The notes below the pieces were generated by a model. That model ran no database searches. It saw only the letters and a list, made by a program, of their open reading frames with translations, and was not told the DNA's origin. From positions 1,984,001 to 2,048,000 of the forward strand of contig NZ_CP043929.1 in the NCBI RefSeq assembly GCF_008632455.1: DNA of 64,000 bases, in the 5' to 3' direction. Position 1 is the first letter of the stretch, and each line of letters starts with the position of its first letter. Shown here one piece after another: positions 9,144 to 17,502 of this stretch. Source of the stretch: Methylomonas rhizoryzae. GTDB taxonomy: Bacteria > Pseudomonadota > Gammaproteobacteria > Methylococcales > Methylomonadaceae. The position numbers and the translations under genes were made by a program.

Positions 9144-9869
9144 TTAATCCTCGTGAGTAGGTTGATGGGGTTGAACGGGTTGCCAGCTATCGCCGATTAG
9201 GCCTTGCAGCGGCTGATATTGATTTTTGTAGCGCATTTTACGGCAGTCCGCGATCCAAAATCCCAGGTATAAAAAATCCAGATTACGGCGTTTTGCTTCT
9301 TCGATCTGCCAAAGCACCGCGTAAACCCCGGGGCTGTATGCGTCGAACTGCGGATCGAAAAAGGTATAAACCGCCGATAAGGCATTGGCAAACGCATCCA
9401 CCACGGCGACCGCCGCCAGTTTGCCGTCGATCAAAAACTCCACGAACCAAGTGTTGCACCAGCTGCTGGTCAAGAAATGCAGATAGTCTTCGCGGGTAAT
9501 CTCCGGCCGCAGGCCGCCGTCGTGCCGCCTGGCGAGGTAAAGCCGGTAAAGTTCGAAATGGCGCTCGGTAAATTCCGGTGTCTTGATGACAACCTCTGTG
9601 CCCAGATTGCGTTTTTGGCAACGCTTTTGCGGGCGGCTGGGCTTAAAGGCGGCAACCGGGATGCGCGTGGGTACGCAGGCGTTGCAGCCTGAGCAATGCG
9701 GGCGATAGACCTGCTCGCCGCTGCGGCGAAAACCCTTCGCCAACAATTGCTCGTACAGCTGCGAATTCATCGCGAAACGCGGATGAACCACAATGGATTG
9801 CGACAAACGGTCGTCGAAATAGCCGCAGGCGGATTCCGAGGTCAGCCAAAGCGGAAGCGCACTGTTCAT
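9144..9869 (-). CDS. bpt: Aspartate/glutamate leucyltransferase (bacterial ATE1-like)
   Basis: Bpt transfers Leu from leucyl-tRNA to proteins with N-terminal Asp or Glu, creating N-degrons for ClpS/ClpAP. The protein is 241 residues from the chosen start. The N-terminal Cys cluster (CGYFDD and the HCSGCNACVPTR motif) and the C-terminal GNAT-like domain (YLARRHDGG, VYTFFDPQ, LYLGFWIADCRKMRYKNQYQP) are those of the family. The ATG at 9869 overlaps the aat stop as ATGA, which is why it is preferred to the in-frame start 12 bases upstream. The next gene, efpL, starts three bases after the stop. Confidence 0.93.
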   Translation of the reverse strand: MNSALPLWLTSESACGYFDDRLSQSIVVHPRFAMNSQLYEQLLAKGFRRSGEQVYRPHCSGCNACVPTRIPVAAFKPSRPQKRCQKRNLGTEVVIKTPEFTERHFELYRLYLARRHDGGLRPEITREDYLHFLTSSWCNTWFVEFLIDGKLAAVAVVDAFANALSAVYTFFDPQFDAYSPGVYAVLWQIEEAKRRNLDFLYLGFWIADCRKMRYKNQYQPLQGLIGDSWQPVQPHQPTHED

Positions 9870-10561
9870 GACGACTGCCAAGCGCTATCCGCGGCGGGGT
9901 TGCCGCACCAATCCGCGATCAGGTCGGCGAATTGGGTCCGAGGTATTGCCTGCGCGCCCAGGCTAAGCAAATGGCCGCTGCTGACTTGGCAATCGATTAG
10001 CCGGTATCCCCAGTCTGTCAGCTGTTGCACGAGCTGAACGAAGGCTACTTTAGACGCATCCCGCTGGCGGTGAAACATCGACTCGCCGAAAAAAACCCGG
10101 CCTATGGTTACCCCGTACAATCCGCCCGCCAATACACCGTCGTGCCAAGCTTCGACACTGTGCGCGTAGCCCAAACGATGTAATTCGCTGTACGCGGCCA
10201 GCATGTCTTGCGTGATCCAAGTACCTTGTTGTCCCTCTCTTGGCGCGGCGCATTCTTGCATTACCGTCGAGAAAGCCTTGTCGAAAGTGACGTCAAAAGT
10301 CTGCCGGCGCAGGGTTTTGCGCAGACTGCGGGATACCTGCAATTTATCGGGGAACAGTACCAGTCTCGGGTTTGGGGACCACCACAATATCGGTTCGCCC
10401 GGTCCGTACCAAGGAAAAATGCCGTGCCGGTAAGCATTCAACAAACGTTGCGGCGACAAGCAACCGCCGTAGGCTAATAAGCCCTCCGGATCGCTTAAGG
10501 CGAGAGCGAGGGGCGGAAACGCTTGGCCAGGATTACGGGAGTCGAGTTGGACGAGTTGCAT
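9866..10561 (-). CDS. aat: Leucyl/phenylalanyl-tRNA-protein transferase
   Basis: Aat adds Leu or Phe to proteins with N-terminal Lys or Arg, making them substrates for ClpS/ClpAP. The 231-residue protein has the family's signature stretches: AYGGCLSPQRLLNAYRHGIFPW, LWWSPNPRLVL, GTWITQDMLAAY, YGVTIGRVFFGESMFHRQRDASK and the C-terminal DCQVSSGHLLSLGAQAI. It overlaps bpt by four bases, so both arms of the bacterial N-degron pathway are co-encoded. It follows trxB after a 223-base gap that carries a possible trxB terminator. Confidence 0.95.
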   Translation of the reverse strand: MQLVQLDSRNPGQAFPPLALALSDPEGLLAYGGCLSPQRLLNAYRHGIFPWYGPGEPILWWSPNPRLVLFPDKLQVSRSLRKTLRRQTFDVTFDKAFSTVMQECAAPREGQQGTWITQDMLAAYSELHRLGYAHSVEAWHDGVLAGGLYGVTIGRVFFGESMFHRQRDASKVAFVQLVQQLTDWGYRLIDCQVSSGHLLSLGAQAIPRTQFADLIADWCGNPAADSAWQSS

Positions 10562-10730
10562 GTCAAAGGCTGACGGAGAACAACGGGCTATCTGCGCCGT
10601 AGCGGCCTGGCGTGTTTCGCTTGGTTGTCACTGCAAACCGCCGCTCGCAGGGTTTACGGTCTGCCGATATACCTGAGTGCGCTGATGATGTGAGGGACAT
10701 GATGTCGTTCGTGGCGAAAAACCGAGACTA

Positions 10731-10767
10731 AACCCGGCGGCCGCTCGTGTTTGCCGGACGCCGGGTT
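10731..10767 (-). terminator. Possible trxB terminator
   Basis: The inverted repeat AACCCGGCG (10731-10739) and CGCCGGGTT (10759-10767) lies about 18 bases after the trxB stop on the minus strand. It is followed in that direction by TAGTCTCGGTTTTT, so the T run is offset from the stem. Attenuation rather than full termination is possible. Confidence 0.45.
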
Positions 10768-10784
10768 AGCGGATGCGGATGGTA

Positions 10785-11741
10785 TTATCCGGCTAAATCG
10801 TCCAGGTATTTTTCGGCGTCCAGCGCGGCCATGCAGCCGGCACCCGCCGAAGTAATGGCCTGTTTATAAACCGAGTCCATTACGTCTCCGGCTGCGAATA
10901 CGCCCGGTACGCTGGTGGCCGTGGCGTTACCGTTGATGCCGCTTTTAACCACGATGTAGCCGTTTTGCATGTCCAGCTGCCCGGTAAAAATATCGGTATT
11001 GGGCGTATGGCCGATGGCGATGAATACGCCGTGAACATCGATTTGTTGCGTTGCATCGCTGTCTACATTTTTGATCCGTACCCCGGTGACGCCCATTTCG
11101 TCGCCTAACACTTCGTCCAGGGTATGGTTCCATTCGATGCGCACGTTGCCGGAGTGAGCTTTTTCCAGCAATTTGTCCGCCAGGATTTTTTCCGAACGGA
11201 ATTTGTCGCGCCTGTGAATAACCACGACTTCGGAAGCGATATTGGCCAAATACAAGGCTTCTTCCACGGCGGTGTTGCCACCGCCTATGACCGCGACCGG
11301 TTTGTTGCGATAAAAGAAACCGTCGCAGGTGGCGCAAGCGGAGACGCCGCGGCCTTTGAAGTTTTCCTCGGACTCCAGACCCAAATATTTGGCGGAGGCG
11401 CCGGTTGCAATGATCAGGGCGTCGCAGGTATAAACCCCCGAGTCGCCGGTCAAGCTAAACGGACGTTGGCTCAGGTCTGCGGTGTGGATGTGGTCGAAGA
11501 TGACCTCGGTATCGAAACGTTGCGCGTGGCGCAGCATTCTGTCCATCAATTCCGGGCCTTGCACCCCGTCTACGTCGCCGGGCCAATTGTCGACTTCCGT
11601 GGTGGTGGTCAATTGACCGCCTTGTTGCATGCCGGTAATCATCACCGGCTTCAGGTTTGCGCGGGCGGCGTACACGGCCGCGGTATAGCCGGCCGGGCCG
11701 GAGCCTAATATCAATAATTTGCAATGTTTAGCGTCAGCCAT
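10785..11741 (-). CDS. trxB: Thioredoxin-disulfide reductase
   Basis: TrxB is an FAD flavoenzyme that reduces thioredoxin with NADPH. The 318-residue protein has the FAD-binding GSGPAGYTAAVYAARA at the N-terminus, the redox-active ACATCDGFF Cys pair, the NADPH motif GGGNTAVEEALYLA with HRRDKFR, and the C-terminal FAD motif GVFAAGDVMD. Length and motifs match the low-molecular-weight bacterial type. A GGAGAG ribosome site lies upstream of the ATG, and a -10 TATAAT lies about 40 bases further upstream. It is divergent from ftsK, recalling the trxB-lrp-ftsK order of E. coli with lrp missing. Confidence 0.96.
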   Translation of the reverse strand: MADAKHCKLLILGSGPAGYTAAVYAARANLKPVMITGMQQGGQLTTTTEVDNWPGDVDGVQGPELMDRMLRHAQRFDTEVIFDHIHTADLSQRPFSLTGDSGVYTCDALIIATGASAKYLGLESEENFKGRGVSACATCDGFFYRNKPVAVIGGGNTAVEEALYLANIASEVVVIHRRDKFRSEKILADKLLEKAHSGNVRIEWNHTLDEVLGDEMGVTGVRIKNVDSDATQQIDVHGVFIAIGHTPNTDIFTGQLDMQNGYIVVKSGINGNATATSVPGVFAAGDVMDSVYKQAITSAGAGCMAALDAEKYLDDLAG

Positions 11742-11780
11742 GTTAGAGGGCTCTCCAGGATGCGGTTTTGAGATGGGAAA

Positions 11781-11809
11781 ATTATACGGACAAACGGCGG
11801 GCGTTAAAA
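11781..11809 (-). promoter_or_regulatory. Probable sigma-70 promoter of trxB
   Basis: On the minus strand a consensus -10 TATAAT (complement of 11781-11786) is preceded 17 bases upstream by a weak -35, TTTTAA (complement of 11804-11809). It points towards trxB. Confidence 0.5.
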
Positions 11810-11875
11810 CCGCAAAGCCGCTATCGGCCGGGCCGGAATTACGCTGAGTTCAAGCGGAATCTGCTGTTAGTCGTC

Positions 11876-11881
11876 TATAAT
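11876..11881 (+). promoter_or_regulatory. Possible -10 element of ftsK
   Basis: A consensus TATAAT lies 38 bases before the ftsK ATG. No good -35 hexamer is found at 16-18 bases upstream, so the assignment rests on the -10 alone. Confidence 0.4.
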
Positions 11882-11919
11882 ACTGTTTTATCGGGATTAA
11901 ACTTTGAGAGCATTGAAAC

Positions 11920-14238
11920 ATGAGTGCTGTGGTGGAAGAGAAAAATACGCGCGGATATAGGGAAATTGCCTTGCTGGCATCTTCTTGCGGCGGGCTTTTT
12001 TTACTGATTGCTTTGCTGACCTTCAATTCCGACGATCCGGGTTGGAGTCATAGCACCTCGTACCAAGATATCAACAACGCCTGCGGTTTGTTCGGAGCCT
12101 GGTTGGCCGATTTCGTGTTGAGCTTTGTCGGCTTGATGGCGTATTTGATGCCGTTGATGATTTTTTGGATAGGCTACGTGCTGTATGCCTTGGACAGCAT
12201 TCAAGCTACGCGTTGGCAAATGTTGCTGCGGGCGGGCGGCTTCGTCGCTACCGTGGTTTCGGGTTCGGCAATTTTCTTTTTGCATTTGCATTTTTTACGC
12301 AGCAAGGTCGATTTACCGGAAAGCCCCGGCGGAATTTTAGGCAGGGAAATCGGCGATAATTTGGTACATCTACTGGGTAATTCGGGTTCTACCTTGTTGT
12401 TGTTGGGCATGTTTATGACCGGGATTACCTTGCTTACCGGCTTGTCGTGGCTGAGTGTTATGAATTGGATAGGCAAATTTGCCTTATCCTCGGCCACCGC
12501 CGTCGGTCGGCAAGCGGTGGCGGTCCCGGCCCGAAATCGCGAACCGCAAGCGAAAAAACCGGCGGTGCCCAGAAAACGGCGGGATGTGGAACAGGAGGAG
12601 GATGGCGAGAGCAAAGCGCAACGCAACGCTATCCAAATCCTTAAAGCTTCTAGCCGGGAAACAACCGCCGATACCGGGAAAAGCCCCGAAACCGCTAAAA
12701 GCGGCAAGAAGAAAACGGTTAAACCGGCGGATTTCCCTGCCGAAGTCTACAGCAATGCCTTACCGCCGCTATCCCTGCTGGAAAAGCGTGAAATCAAAGT
12801 CAAGCGCTATTCCGACAGCGAGTTGGAAGATATTTCCCGCCAAGTCGAAGAAGTGCTGCAGGATTACGGTATCAGCGCCGAAGTGGAAGCGGTTCTGCCA
12901 GGCCCTGTAATCACGCGTTTCGAATTGCGGTTGGCCGCGGGGGTTAAAGTCAGCCGCATCAGCAGTTTGGCGAAAGATTTGGCGCGGGGCTTGTCGGTTA
13001 CCAGCGTGCGCATCGTCGAAGTCATTCAAGGCAAGTCGGTGATCGGCTTGGAAATTCCCAATCAAGAACGGGAAATGGTGTCGTTGCGCGATTTGCTGGA
13101 ATCGGACGATTTCGAACGGGCCAAGTCCAAATTGACCTTGGCGATGGGTAAAGACATTTCCGGCAACCCTATTGTCGCCGATTTAGGCAAGATGCCGCAC
13201 GCTCTGGTAGCCGGCACCACCGGTTCCGGTAAGTCGGTTGCGATTAACACCATGATTCTGAGCTTGTTGTACAAAGCCAAGCCGGAAGACGTGCGCTTGA
13301 TCATGATAGATCCCAAAATGCTGGAGCTGTCGGTATACGAGGGCATACCGCATCTGTTGACGCCTGTGGTTACCGACATGAAAGACGCGCAAAATGCCTT
13401 GCGTTGGGCGGTAGGCGAAATGGAGCGCCGGTACAAATTGATGTCCAGCGTGGGTGTGCGGAATTTAGCCGGCTACAACCATGCGGTTAAAGAAGCCGAA
13501 GCGAAAGGCCAACCGTTGCGCGATCCGCTGTTCAGGCCGGAAACACCGGTGGCACTGGAAGATTATCCGCTATTGAGCAGCTTGCCGAGTATCGTCATCG
13601 TCATCGACGAGTTAGCGGACATGATGATGGTGGTCGGCAAAAAAGTGGAAGAGCTTATCGCCCGATTAGCGCAGAAGGCCCGCGCCGCCGGCATCCATTT
13701 GGTGTTGGCGACTCAGCGTCCTTCGGTCGACGTGCTGACCGGATTGATCAAAGCCAATGTGCCGACCAGAATTTCGTTCCAGGTGTCCTCGCGCATCGAT
13801 TCCAGGACCATCATAGACCAAGGCGGGGCCGAGGCCTTGCTGGGGAACGGCGATATGTTGTTTTTACCCTCGGGGACCAGTATTCCGCAACGCGCGCACG
13901 GCGCATTCGTCGACGATCACGAGGTTCATCAAGTGGTGGAGTTTTTGAAACAAACCGGGCCGGCCGATTATCTGGAGGAGATCACTCAAGAGCGCAACGA
14001 TAACGGCGAGGTGGCCGGCGCGGAAAGTGACGGCGGAGAAATGGACAGTCTGTACGACGAAGCGGTGGCTTTCGTGACCCAATCGCGCAAAGCCTCCATT
14101 TCCAGCGTACAGCGGCGTTTCAAGATCGGTTATAACCGAGCCGCACGCATCATAGAAGAAATGGAAAACGCCGGCGTGGTCAGTCCGGCCGAGACCAACG
14201 GCACCCGGGAAGTTTTGGCGCCGCCGCCACCCCGTTGA
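11920..14238 (+). CDS. ftsK: DNA translocase FtsK
   Basis: FtsK anchors at the division septum and pumps chromosome ends apart, activating XerCD recombination at dif. The 772-residue protein has an N-terminal membrane domain with four predicted helices (about residues 15-190), a short Lys/Glu-rich linker (about 195-275), and the RecA-like motor with Walker A GTTGSGKSVA, Walker B VIVIDELADMM and the LATQRPSVDVLTGLIKANVP region. The winged-helix gamma domain (SISSVQRRFKIGYNRAARIIEEME) that reads KOPS sites is at the C-terminus. It is shorter than E. coli FtsK because the linker is short. The next gene starts six bases after the stop. Confidence 0.97.
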   Translation: MSAVVEEKNTRGYREIALLASSCGGLFLLIALLTFNSDDPGWSHSTSYQDINNACGLFGAWLADFVLSFVGLMAYLMPLMIFWIGYVLYALDSIQATRWQMLLRAGGFVATVVSGSAIFFLHLHFLRSKVDLPESPGGILGREIGDNLVHLLGNSGSTLLLLGMFMTGITLLTGLSWLSVMNWIGKFALSSATAVGRQAVAVPARNREPQAKKPAVPRKRRDVEQEEDGESKAQRNAIQILKASSRETTADTGKSPETAKSGKKKTVKPADFPAEVYSNALPPLSLLEKREIKVKRYSDSELEDISRQVEEVLQDYGISAEVEAVLPGPVITRFELRLAAGVKVSRISSLAKDLARGLSVTSVRIVEVIQGKSVIGLEIPNQEREMVSLRDLLESDDFERAKSKLTLAMGKDISGNPIVADLGKMPHALVAGTTGSGKSVAINTMILSLLYKAKPEDVRLIMIDPKMLELSVYEGIPHLLTPVVTDMKDAQNALRWAVGEMERRYKLMSSVGVRNLAGYNHAVKEAEAKGQPLRDPLFRPETPVALEDYPLLSSLPSIVIVIDELADMMMVVGKKVEELIARLAQKARAAGIHLVLATQRPSVDVLTGLIKANVPTRISFQVSSRIDSRTIIDQGGAEALLGNGDMLFLPSGTSIPQRAHGAFVDDHEVHQVVEFLKQTGPADYLEEITQERNDNGEVAGAESDGGEMDSLYDEAVAFVTQSRKASISSVQRRFKIGYNRAARIIEEMENAGVVSPAETNGTREVLAPPPPR

Positions 14239-14243
14239 GACTT

Positions 14244-14447
14244 ATGCATCTGGCGCTTTTAGGCTTGCTCGCCGTTTTGGCAATATCGGCAACTGCCGGT
14301 TGGTTAATGGTTGGAAACAAACAACAAGACAAGCCGGTGCGAGTCATGATGTTCGTCGGCTATTTCTGGTTGCTGACTTTTTTACAGTTTTTGTTGCTTG
14401 CCGCAGGATATTTTTTAATGCACCGTATTGGAGGCGTGGGCGTTTGA
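14244..14447 (+). CDS. Small two-helix membrane protein
   Basis: This 67-residue protein has two hydrophobic helices (about residues 2-21 and 33-57) separated by a short charged loop (GNKQQDKPVR). I do not recognise a family. It sits between ftsK and a SemiSWEET gene; the ATG at 14244 follows the ftsK stop by five bases, although a TTG at 14235 in frame would overlap ftsK. Its stop overlaps the next ATG (TGATG), which suggests translational coupling. Confidence 0.65.
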   Translation: MHLALLGLLAVLAISATAGWLMVGNKQQDKPVRVMMFVGYFWLLTFLQFLLLAAGYFLMHRIGGVGV

Positions 14448-14713
14448 TGGGGATTGTTCCCGATTTGGTGGGTTATCTGGCGGCGATTTTAACGACTGTA
14501 TCGTTCGTACCCCAAGCCGTATTAACCTTGAAAACGCGCGATACCGAGTCTTTATCGTTCGGCATGTACGGATTATTTACTTTGGGCGTGTTTCTATGGC
14601 TGATTTACGGCATATTTTTACGCGATACGGCGATTATTTGCGCGAACGCGGTTACCTTTTTACTGGCGGCCACGATCTTGGCCGTTAAAATCCAAAACCA
14701 TTTTCGCCGTTGA
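14447..14713 (+). CDS. SemiSWEET-family small transporter
   Basis: This 88-residue protein has three transmembrane helices and a PQ-loop motif (TTVSFVPQAVLTLKTRDTESLSFGMY), the signature of SemiSWEET/MtN3 half-transporters, which dimerise to move sugars. The chosen ATG overlaps the previous stop by one base; a much longer frame reaching upstream would place an unrelated hydrophilic piece before helix 1. The substrate is not predictable. cobO follows 12 bases downstream. Confidence 0.85.
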   Translation: MGIVPDLVGYLAAILTTVSFVPQAVLTLKTRDTESLSFGMYGLFTLGVFLWLIYGIFLRDTAIICANAVTFLLAATILAVKIQNHFRR

Positions 14714-14725
14714 GGCCTGATTAAA

Positions 14726-15262
14726 ATGAAAACGAGAGAGCGGCGGCACGGCGTAGTGTTGGTCAATACCGGCGCAGGTAAGGGCAAGTCGTCCAGCGCG
14801 TTCGGCGTGGCGTTCAGAGCGGCCGGCTGGGGTATGCAGGTCTGCGTGATTCAATTCATTAAAGGCCAATGGCAAACCGGCGAACATAATGCGGCGCAAC
14901 GCTTCGATAACATCGAATGGCACGCCTTAGGCGACGGCTTTACCTGGGATACCCAAAATCCGGAACAAGACATTAAAACCAGCCGGGAAATCTGGGAATT
15001 CAGCAAGCAAAAGATTACTTCCGGGCGTTATGATTTAGTGGTGTTGGACGAAATCAATTATTGCTGCGGATACGGATGGATCAGCGGCCAGGAAATTGCC
15101 GATTTCATCCGTGACGAAAAGCCGCATTGGCTGCATTTGATTCTGACCGGCCGGAACGTGGCGGCGGAAGTAGTGGCGGTCGCCGATACCGTAACGGAAA
15201 TGCAGGCAGTCAAACATGCATTTCAAGCGGGTATCAAAGCCGAACAGGGCATCGAATTTTAG
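14726..15262 (+). CDS. cobO: Cob(I)yrinic acid a,c-diamide adenosyltransferase
   Basis: CobO/BtuR transfers the 5'-deoxyadenosyl group from ATP to cobalt(I) corrinoids, making coenzyme B12 forms. The 178-residue protein has the P-loop GAGKGKSSSAFG, the AAGWGMQVCVIQFIKGQW segment, VLDEINYCCGYG and the LTGRN motif of the CobA/CobO/BtuR family. It is the last gene of the apparent ftsK-SemiSWEET-cobO run. No other cobalamin gene and no cobalamin riboswitch is visible nearby, so it more likely serves salvage or final adenosylation. Confidence 0.94.
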   Translation: MKTRERRHGVVLVNTGAGKGKSSSAFGVAFRAAGWGMQVCVIQFIKGQWQTGEHNAAQRFDNIEWHALGDGFTWDTQNPEQDIKTSREIWEFSKQKITSGRYDLVVLDEINYCCGYGWISGQEIADFIRDEKPHWLHLILTGRNVAAEVVAVADTVTEMQAVKHAFQAGIKAEQGIEF

Positions 15263-15278
15263 GCTGAAAAATTTTGGC

Positions 15279-15293
15279 GATTCTGGCAGAATC
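15279..15293. promoter_or_regulatory. Perfect palindrome upstream of the NTF2-like gene
   Basis: GATTCT-GGC-AGAATC is a perfect 6-3-6 palindrome 36 bases before the ATG at 15329. It could be an operator; I do not know a regulator with this site. Confidence 0.3.
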
Positions 15294-15328
15294 TGCGTCC
15301 TTTTAAACCTTATGGTACGAGCGTAAGC

Positions 15329-15733
15329 ATGCAGCAAGCTAAACAACTAATCGAGAAATATTATCAAGCCTTCAACAATGGCGACATGGATACTTTCTTA
15401 AGTTTGTTGACCGATGACGTGGTGCACGACATCAATCAAGGATCGCGCGAACAAGGCAAGGAAGCGTTTGCCAAGTTTATGGACAAAATGAACCATCACT
15501 ACCGCGAGCAGCTGGTCGATATGGTCGTCATGGCTAACGAGGACGGTAGCCGAGCAGCTGCGGAATTTGTAGTGTTAGGCGAATATTTGAATACCGACGA
15601 AGGCTTGCCGGAAGCGAACGGCCAGACATACCGTTTGCCTGCCGGTGCATTTTTCGACATACGCGACGGCAAAGTTGCACGGGTTACCAACTATTACAAT
15701 CTTGGCGATTGGGTTGCTCAGGTGGAGTCATAA
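15329..15733 (+). CDS. NTF2-like (ketosteroid isomerase-related) protein
   Basis: The 134-residue protein has the cone-shaped NTF2/SnoaL fold pattern: an N-terminal helix (QAKQLIEKYYQAFNNGDMDTFLSLLTDDVVHDINQG), the central GREAF-like segment and a C-terminal sheet (GAFFDIRDGKVARVTNYYNLGDWVAQVE). It resembles proteins annotated as ketosteroid isomerase-related. The family spans isomerases, hydratases and non-enzymatic binders, and no substrate can be assigned. It stands alone between cobO and a small membrane protein gene with its own promoter. Confidence 0.75.
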   Translation: MQQAKQLIEKYYQAFNNGDMDTFLSLLTDDVVHDINQGSREQGKEAFAKFMDKMNHHYREQLVDMVVMANEDGSRAAAEFVVLGEYLNTDEGLPEANGQTYRLPAGAFFDIRDGKVARVTNYYNLGDWVAQVES

Positions 15734-15780
15734 CCTAAGCTGTCGTTTCGCTCGGAGTTCCGCGGGGCTAGGATCATTCG

Positions 15781-15809
15781 TTGCCGATGGCGCGAATCTG
15801 GCATAGAAT
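15781..15809 (+). promoter_or_regulatory. Sigma-70 promoter of the small membrane protein gene
   Basis: TTGCCG (15781-15786) and TAGAAT (15804-15809) are separated by exactly 17 bases. The implied start near 15816 gives a leader of about 50 bases with the ribosome site AAGAGGAGAG at 15851-15860. Confidence 0.55.
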
Positions 15810-15865
15810 CCGGCCCGCGACTTTTCGGATAGGCCGAACATAACAACTATAAGAGGAGAGCAACA

Positions 15866-16249
15866 ATGAGTGAAACGCAGAAAACAATGAGTGAAACGCA
15901 GAAGTTAGTGATTGCCGTTGTCGGAGTATTTGTAGTCGGTTTCTTGTTGGTTGGGGCCAGTAAAGAGCAATCTAACGAACAAAAAGAGGCCGCTTCCCAG
16001 ATTCGGACATTGGTGGCCATGCAGGAAATGGCCAATCAAAAATGCCCGAAACTGATACAGAATAAAACCGGTTCGCAGGTATTCTTTCCAAGCAAAACCG
16101 ATACCGATAAAGAAACCTACGTGACTTTGGAATGGACCGGCGAACAGGGCGATAATTTCAAAACCGCAACTTGCACTCTTCATCAGCAGTTAGGCGGCGT
16201 GTCTAAATTGGTGATCGACGGCAAAGTGTTGATCGATAAAAAATTCTAA
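15866..16249 (+). CDS. Single-pass membrane protein with periplasmic domain
   Basis: This 127-residue protein has one N-terminal helix (LVIAVVGVFVVGFLLVGAS) and a periplasmic domain of about 95 residues with two Cys (NQKCPKLI, TATCTLHQQLG) that could form a disulfide. I do not recognise the family. The first 39 bases contain a tandem duplication: the start and next five codons (ATG AGT GAA ACG CAG AA) occur at 15866 and again at 15887, separated by one codon. Either ATG could serve; the first sits 5 bases after the strong ribosome site. Confidence 0.75.
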   Translation: MSETQKTMSETQKLVIAVVGVFVVGFLLVGASKEQSNEQKEAASQIRTLVAMQEMANQKCPKLIQNKTGSQVFFPSKTDTDKETYVTLEWTGEQGDNFKTATCTLHQQLGGVSKLVIDGKVLIDKKF

Positions 16250-16257
16250 TGTATCCC

Positions 16258-16283
16258 GGCGTTCCATTGATACTTGGAACGCC
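16258..16283. other. Strong hairpin after the membrane protein gene
   Basis: A perfect 9-bp stem (GGCGTTCCA at 16258-16266, TGGAACGCC at 16275-16283) with an 8-base loop begins nine bases after the stop. No T run follows, so it may protect the 3' end or help termination rather than be an intrinsic terminator. Confidence 0.45.
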
Positions 16284-16496
16284 TATCCTCTCGATCGATA
16301 AGATCTGCGTTGCAGATAGCCTGTCTTCGGCGACAAAATTTAGTCACTCTTCCGGACGCTGGATGCCGGATTCGAAAAGATCGCAGTGGCGGTTCGTATC
16401 AATTCATTTTTCGATTTCTAAACGGCGCGGGGCGGTTATGTCATTGCCGCCAAGCGAATGTTTGGGGCACGGGTGCCTGAACTTATGGAGCAAGGT

Positions 16497-16823
16497 ATGT
16501 CGGATAATTTTCAAAAAGGTGTGCTAAAAGCTTGGAAGGACGATAGAGGCTTTGGCTTCATTCAGCCCGAGGACGGTGACAAAGATATTTTCGTCCATAT
16601 CTCCGCATTGAAAGGCATGGCCAGAAGACCGGTTAAGGGCGACGTCATACTGTACCAAGTTGGCCCGGATGCCGGGGGTAAGTTCAAGGCGGTCAATGCG
16701 CGTATTTTAGGTGTGGACACGTTGCGAACGCCGACTAAGGCGTCGAAAAAATGGCTATGGATAGTCGCTATTATTCTTGGCATGTTGAGCGCTGCTGTCG
16801 CCGCTTTGCATTTGTTCTATTAG
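16497..16823 (+). CDS. Cold-shock domain protein with C-terminal membrane helix
   Basis: The 108-residue protein starts with a cold-shock domain: KGVLKAWKDDRGFGFIQPEDGDKDIFVHISAL contains both RNA-binding motifs (RGFGFIQ and DIFVHIS). After about residue 70 comes a Lys-rich linker (RTPTKASKKW) and one hydrophobic helix (LWIVAIILGMLSAAVAALHLFY) at the extreme C-terminus. It resembles the CSD-DUF1294 family, in which the membrane part is longer. The start at 16497 has the ribosome site GGAGCAAGG and begins directly at the domain; an in-frame ATG at 16458 is less likely. The architecture suggests RNA binding at the membrane surface. Confidence 0.85.
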   Translation: MSDNFQKGVLKAWKDDRGFGFIQPEDGDKDIFVHISALKGMARRPVKGDVILYQVGPDAGGKFKAVNARILGVDTLRTPTKASKKWLWIVAIILGMLSAAVAALHLFY

Positions 16824-16854
16824 AACTACTCACTATTATGGTTTTGGACTACCC

Positions 16855-17499
16855 ATGGATTTATTGCAATTCATATTCGATATTTTAATTCATATTGATA
16901 GACATCTGGCTAATATCATAAGCGAATACGGAAATTTGACCTACGCGATATTATTCATTGTCATCTTCATCGAAACCGGTTTGGTGGTCATGCCGTTTCT
17001 TCCAGGAGATTCTTTGTTATTTGCGGCCGGCGCGTTTGTTTCCATCAGTTCGTTGGAGCTCGGTTGGTTGATAGGTTTGTTGTCGTTGGCTGCCATTGCC
17101 GGGGATACACTGAATTATGCCATCGGTCGAAGCTTGGGCAGAAAAGCTTACGATATAGGCTGGATAGACCGTAAACATTTAGACCAGGCCCAGGCTTTCT
17201 ATGATACCTATGGTGGAAAGACTATCGTGTTGGCTCGCTTTGTGCCGGTAATCCGTACGTTTGCGCCATTCGTCGCAGGTATCGGCCGAATGTCGTACGG
17301 TTATTTCATTGTCTACAATATTATCGGCGGCGCTGCTTGGGTATCCATATGTAGTATTGCCGGATATTGGTTCGGTAATATCCCGGTAGTCAAGCAAAAT
17401 TTTGAATTGGCTATATTGGCTATAGTGTTGGTTTCGATATTACCTATAATATTGGAAATTATAAAATCGCGGCGAGAATCGGCTTCCGAATCGGGGTGA
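16855..17499 (+). CDS. DedA-family membrane protein
   Basis: The 214-residue protein belongs to the DedA/VTT family, which includes lipid carrier flippases for undecaprenyl phosphate and other transporters. Diagnostic motifs are FIETGLVVMPFLPGDSLLFAAGAF near residues 35-60 and the Arg-containing KTIVLARFVPVIRTFAPFVAGIGRM. Several hydrophobic helices follow, including a C-terminal anchor. The stop is three bases before the GTG of the next gene, so they form one transcript. Confidence 0.92.
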   Translation: MDLLQFIFDILIHIDRHLANIISEYGNLTYAILFIVIFIETGLVVMPFLPGDSLLFAAGAFVSISSLELGWLIGLLSLAAIAGDTLNYAIGRSLGRKAYDIGWIDRKHLDQAQAFYDTYGGKTIVLARFVPVIRTFAPFVAGIGRMSYGYFIVYNIIGGAAWVSICSIAGYWFGNIPVVKQNFELAILAIVLVSILPIILEIIKSRRESASESG

Positions 17500-17502
17500 A
17501 GC

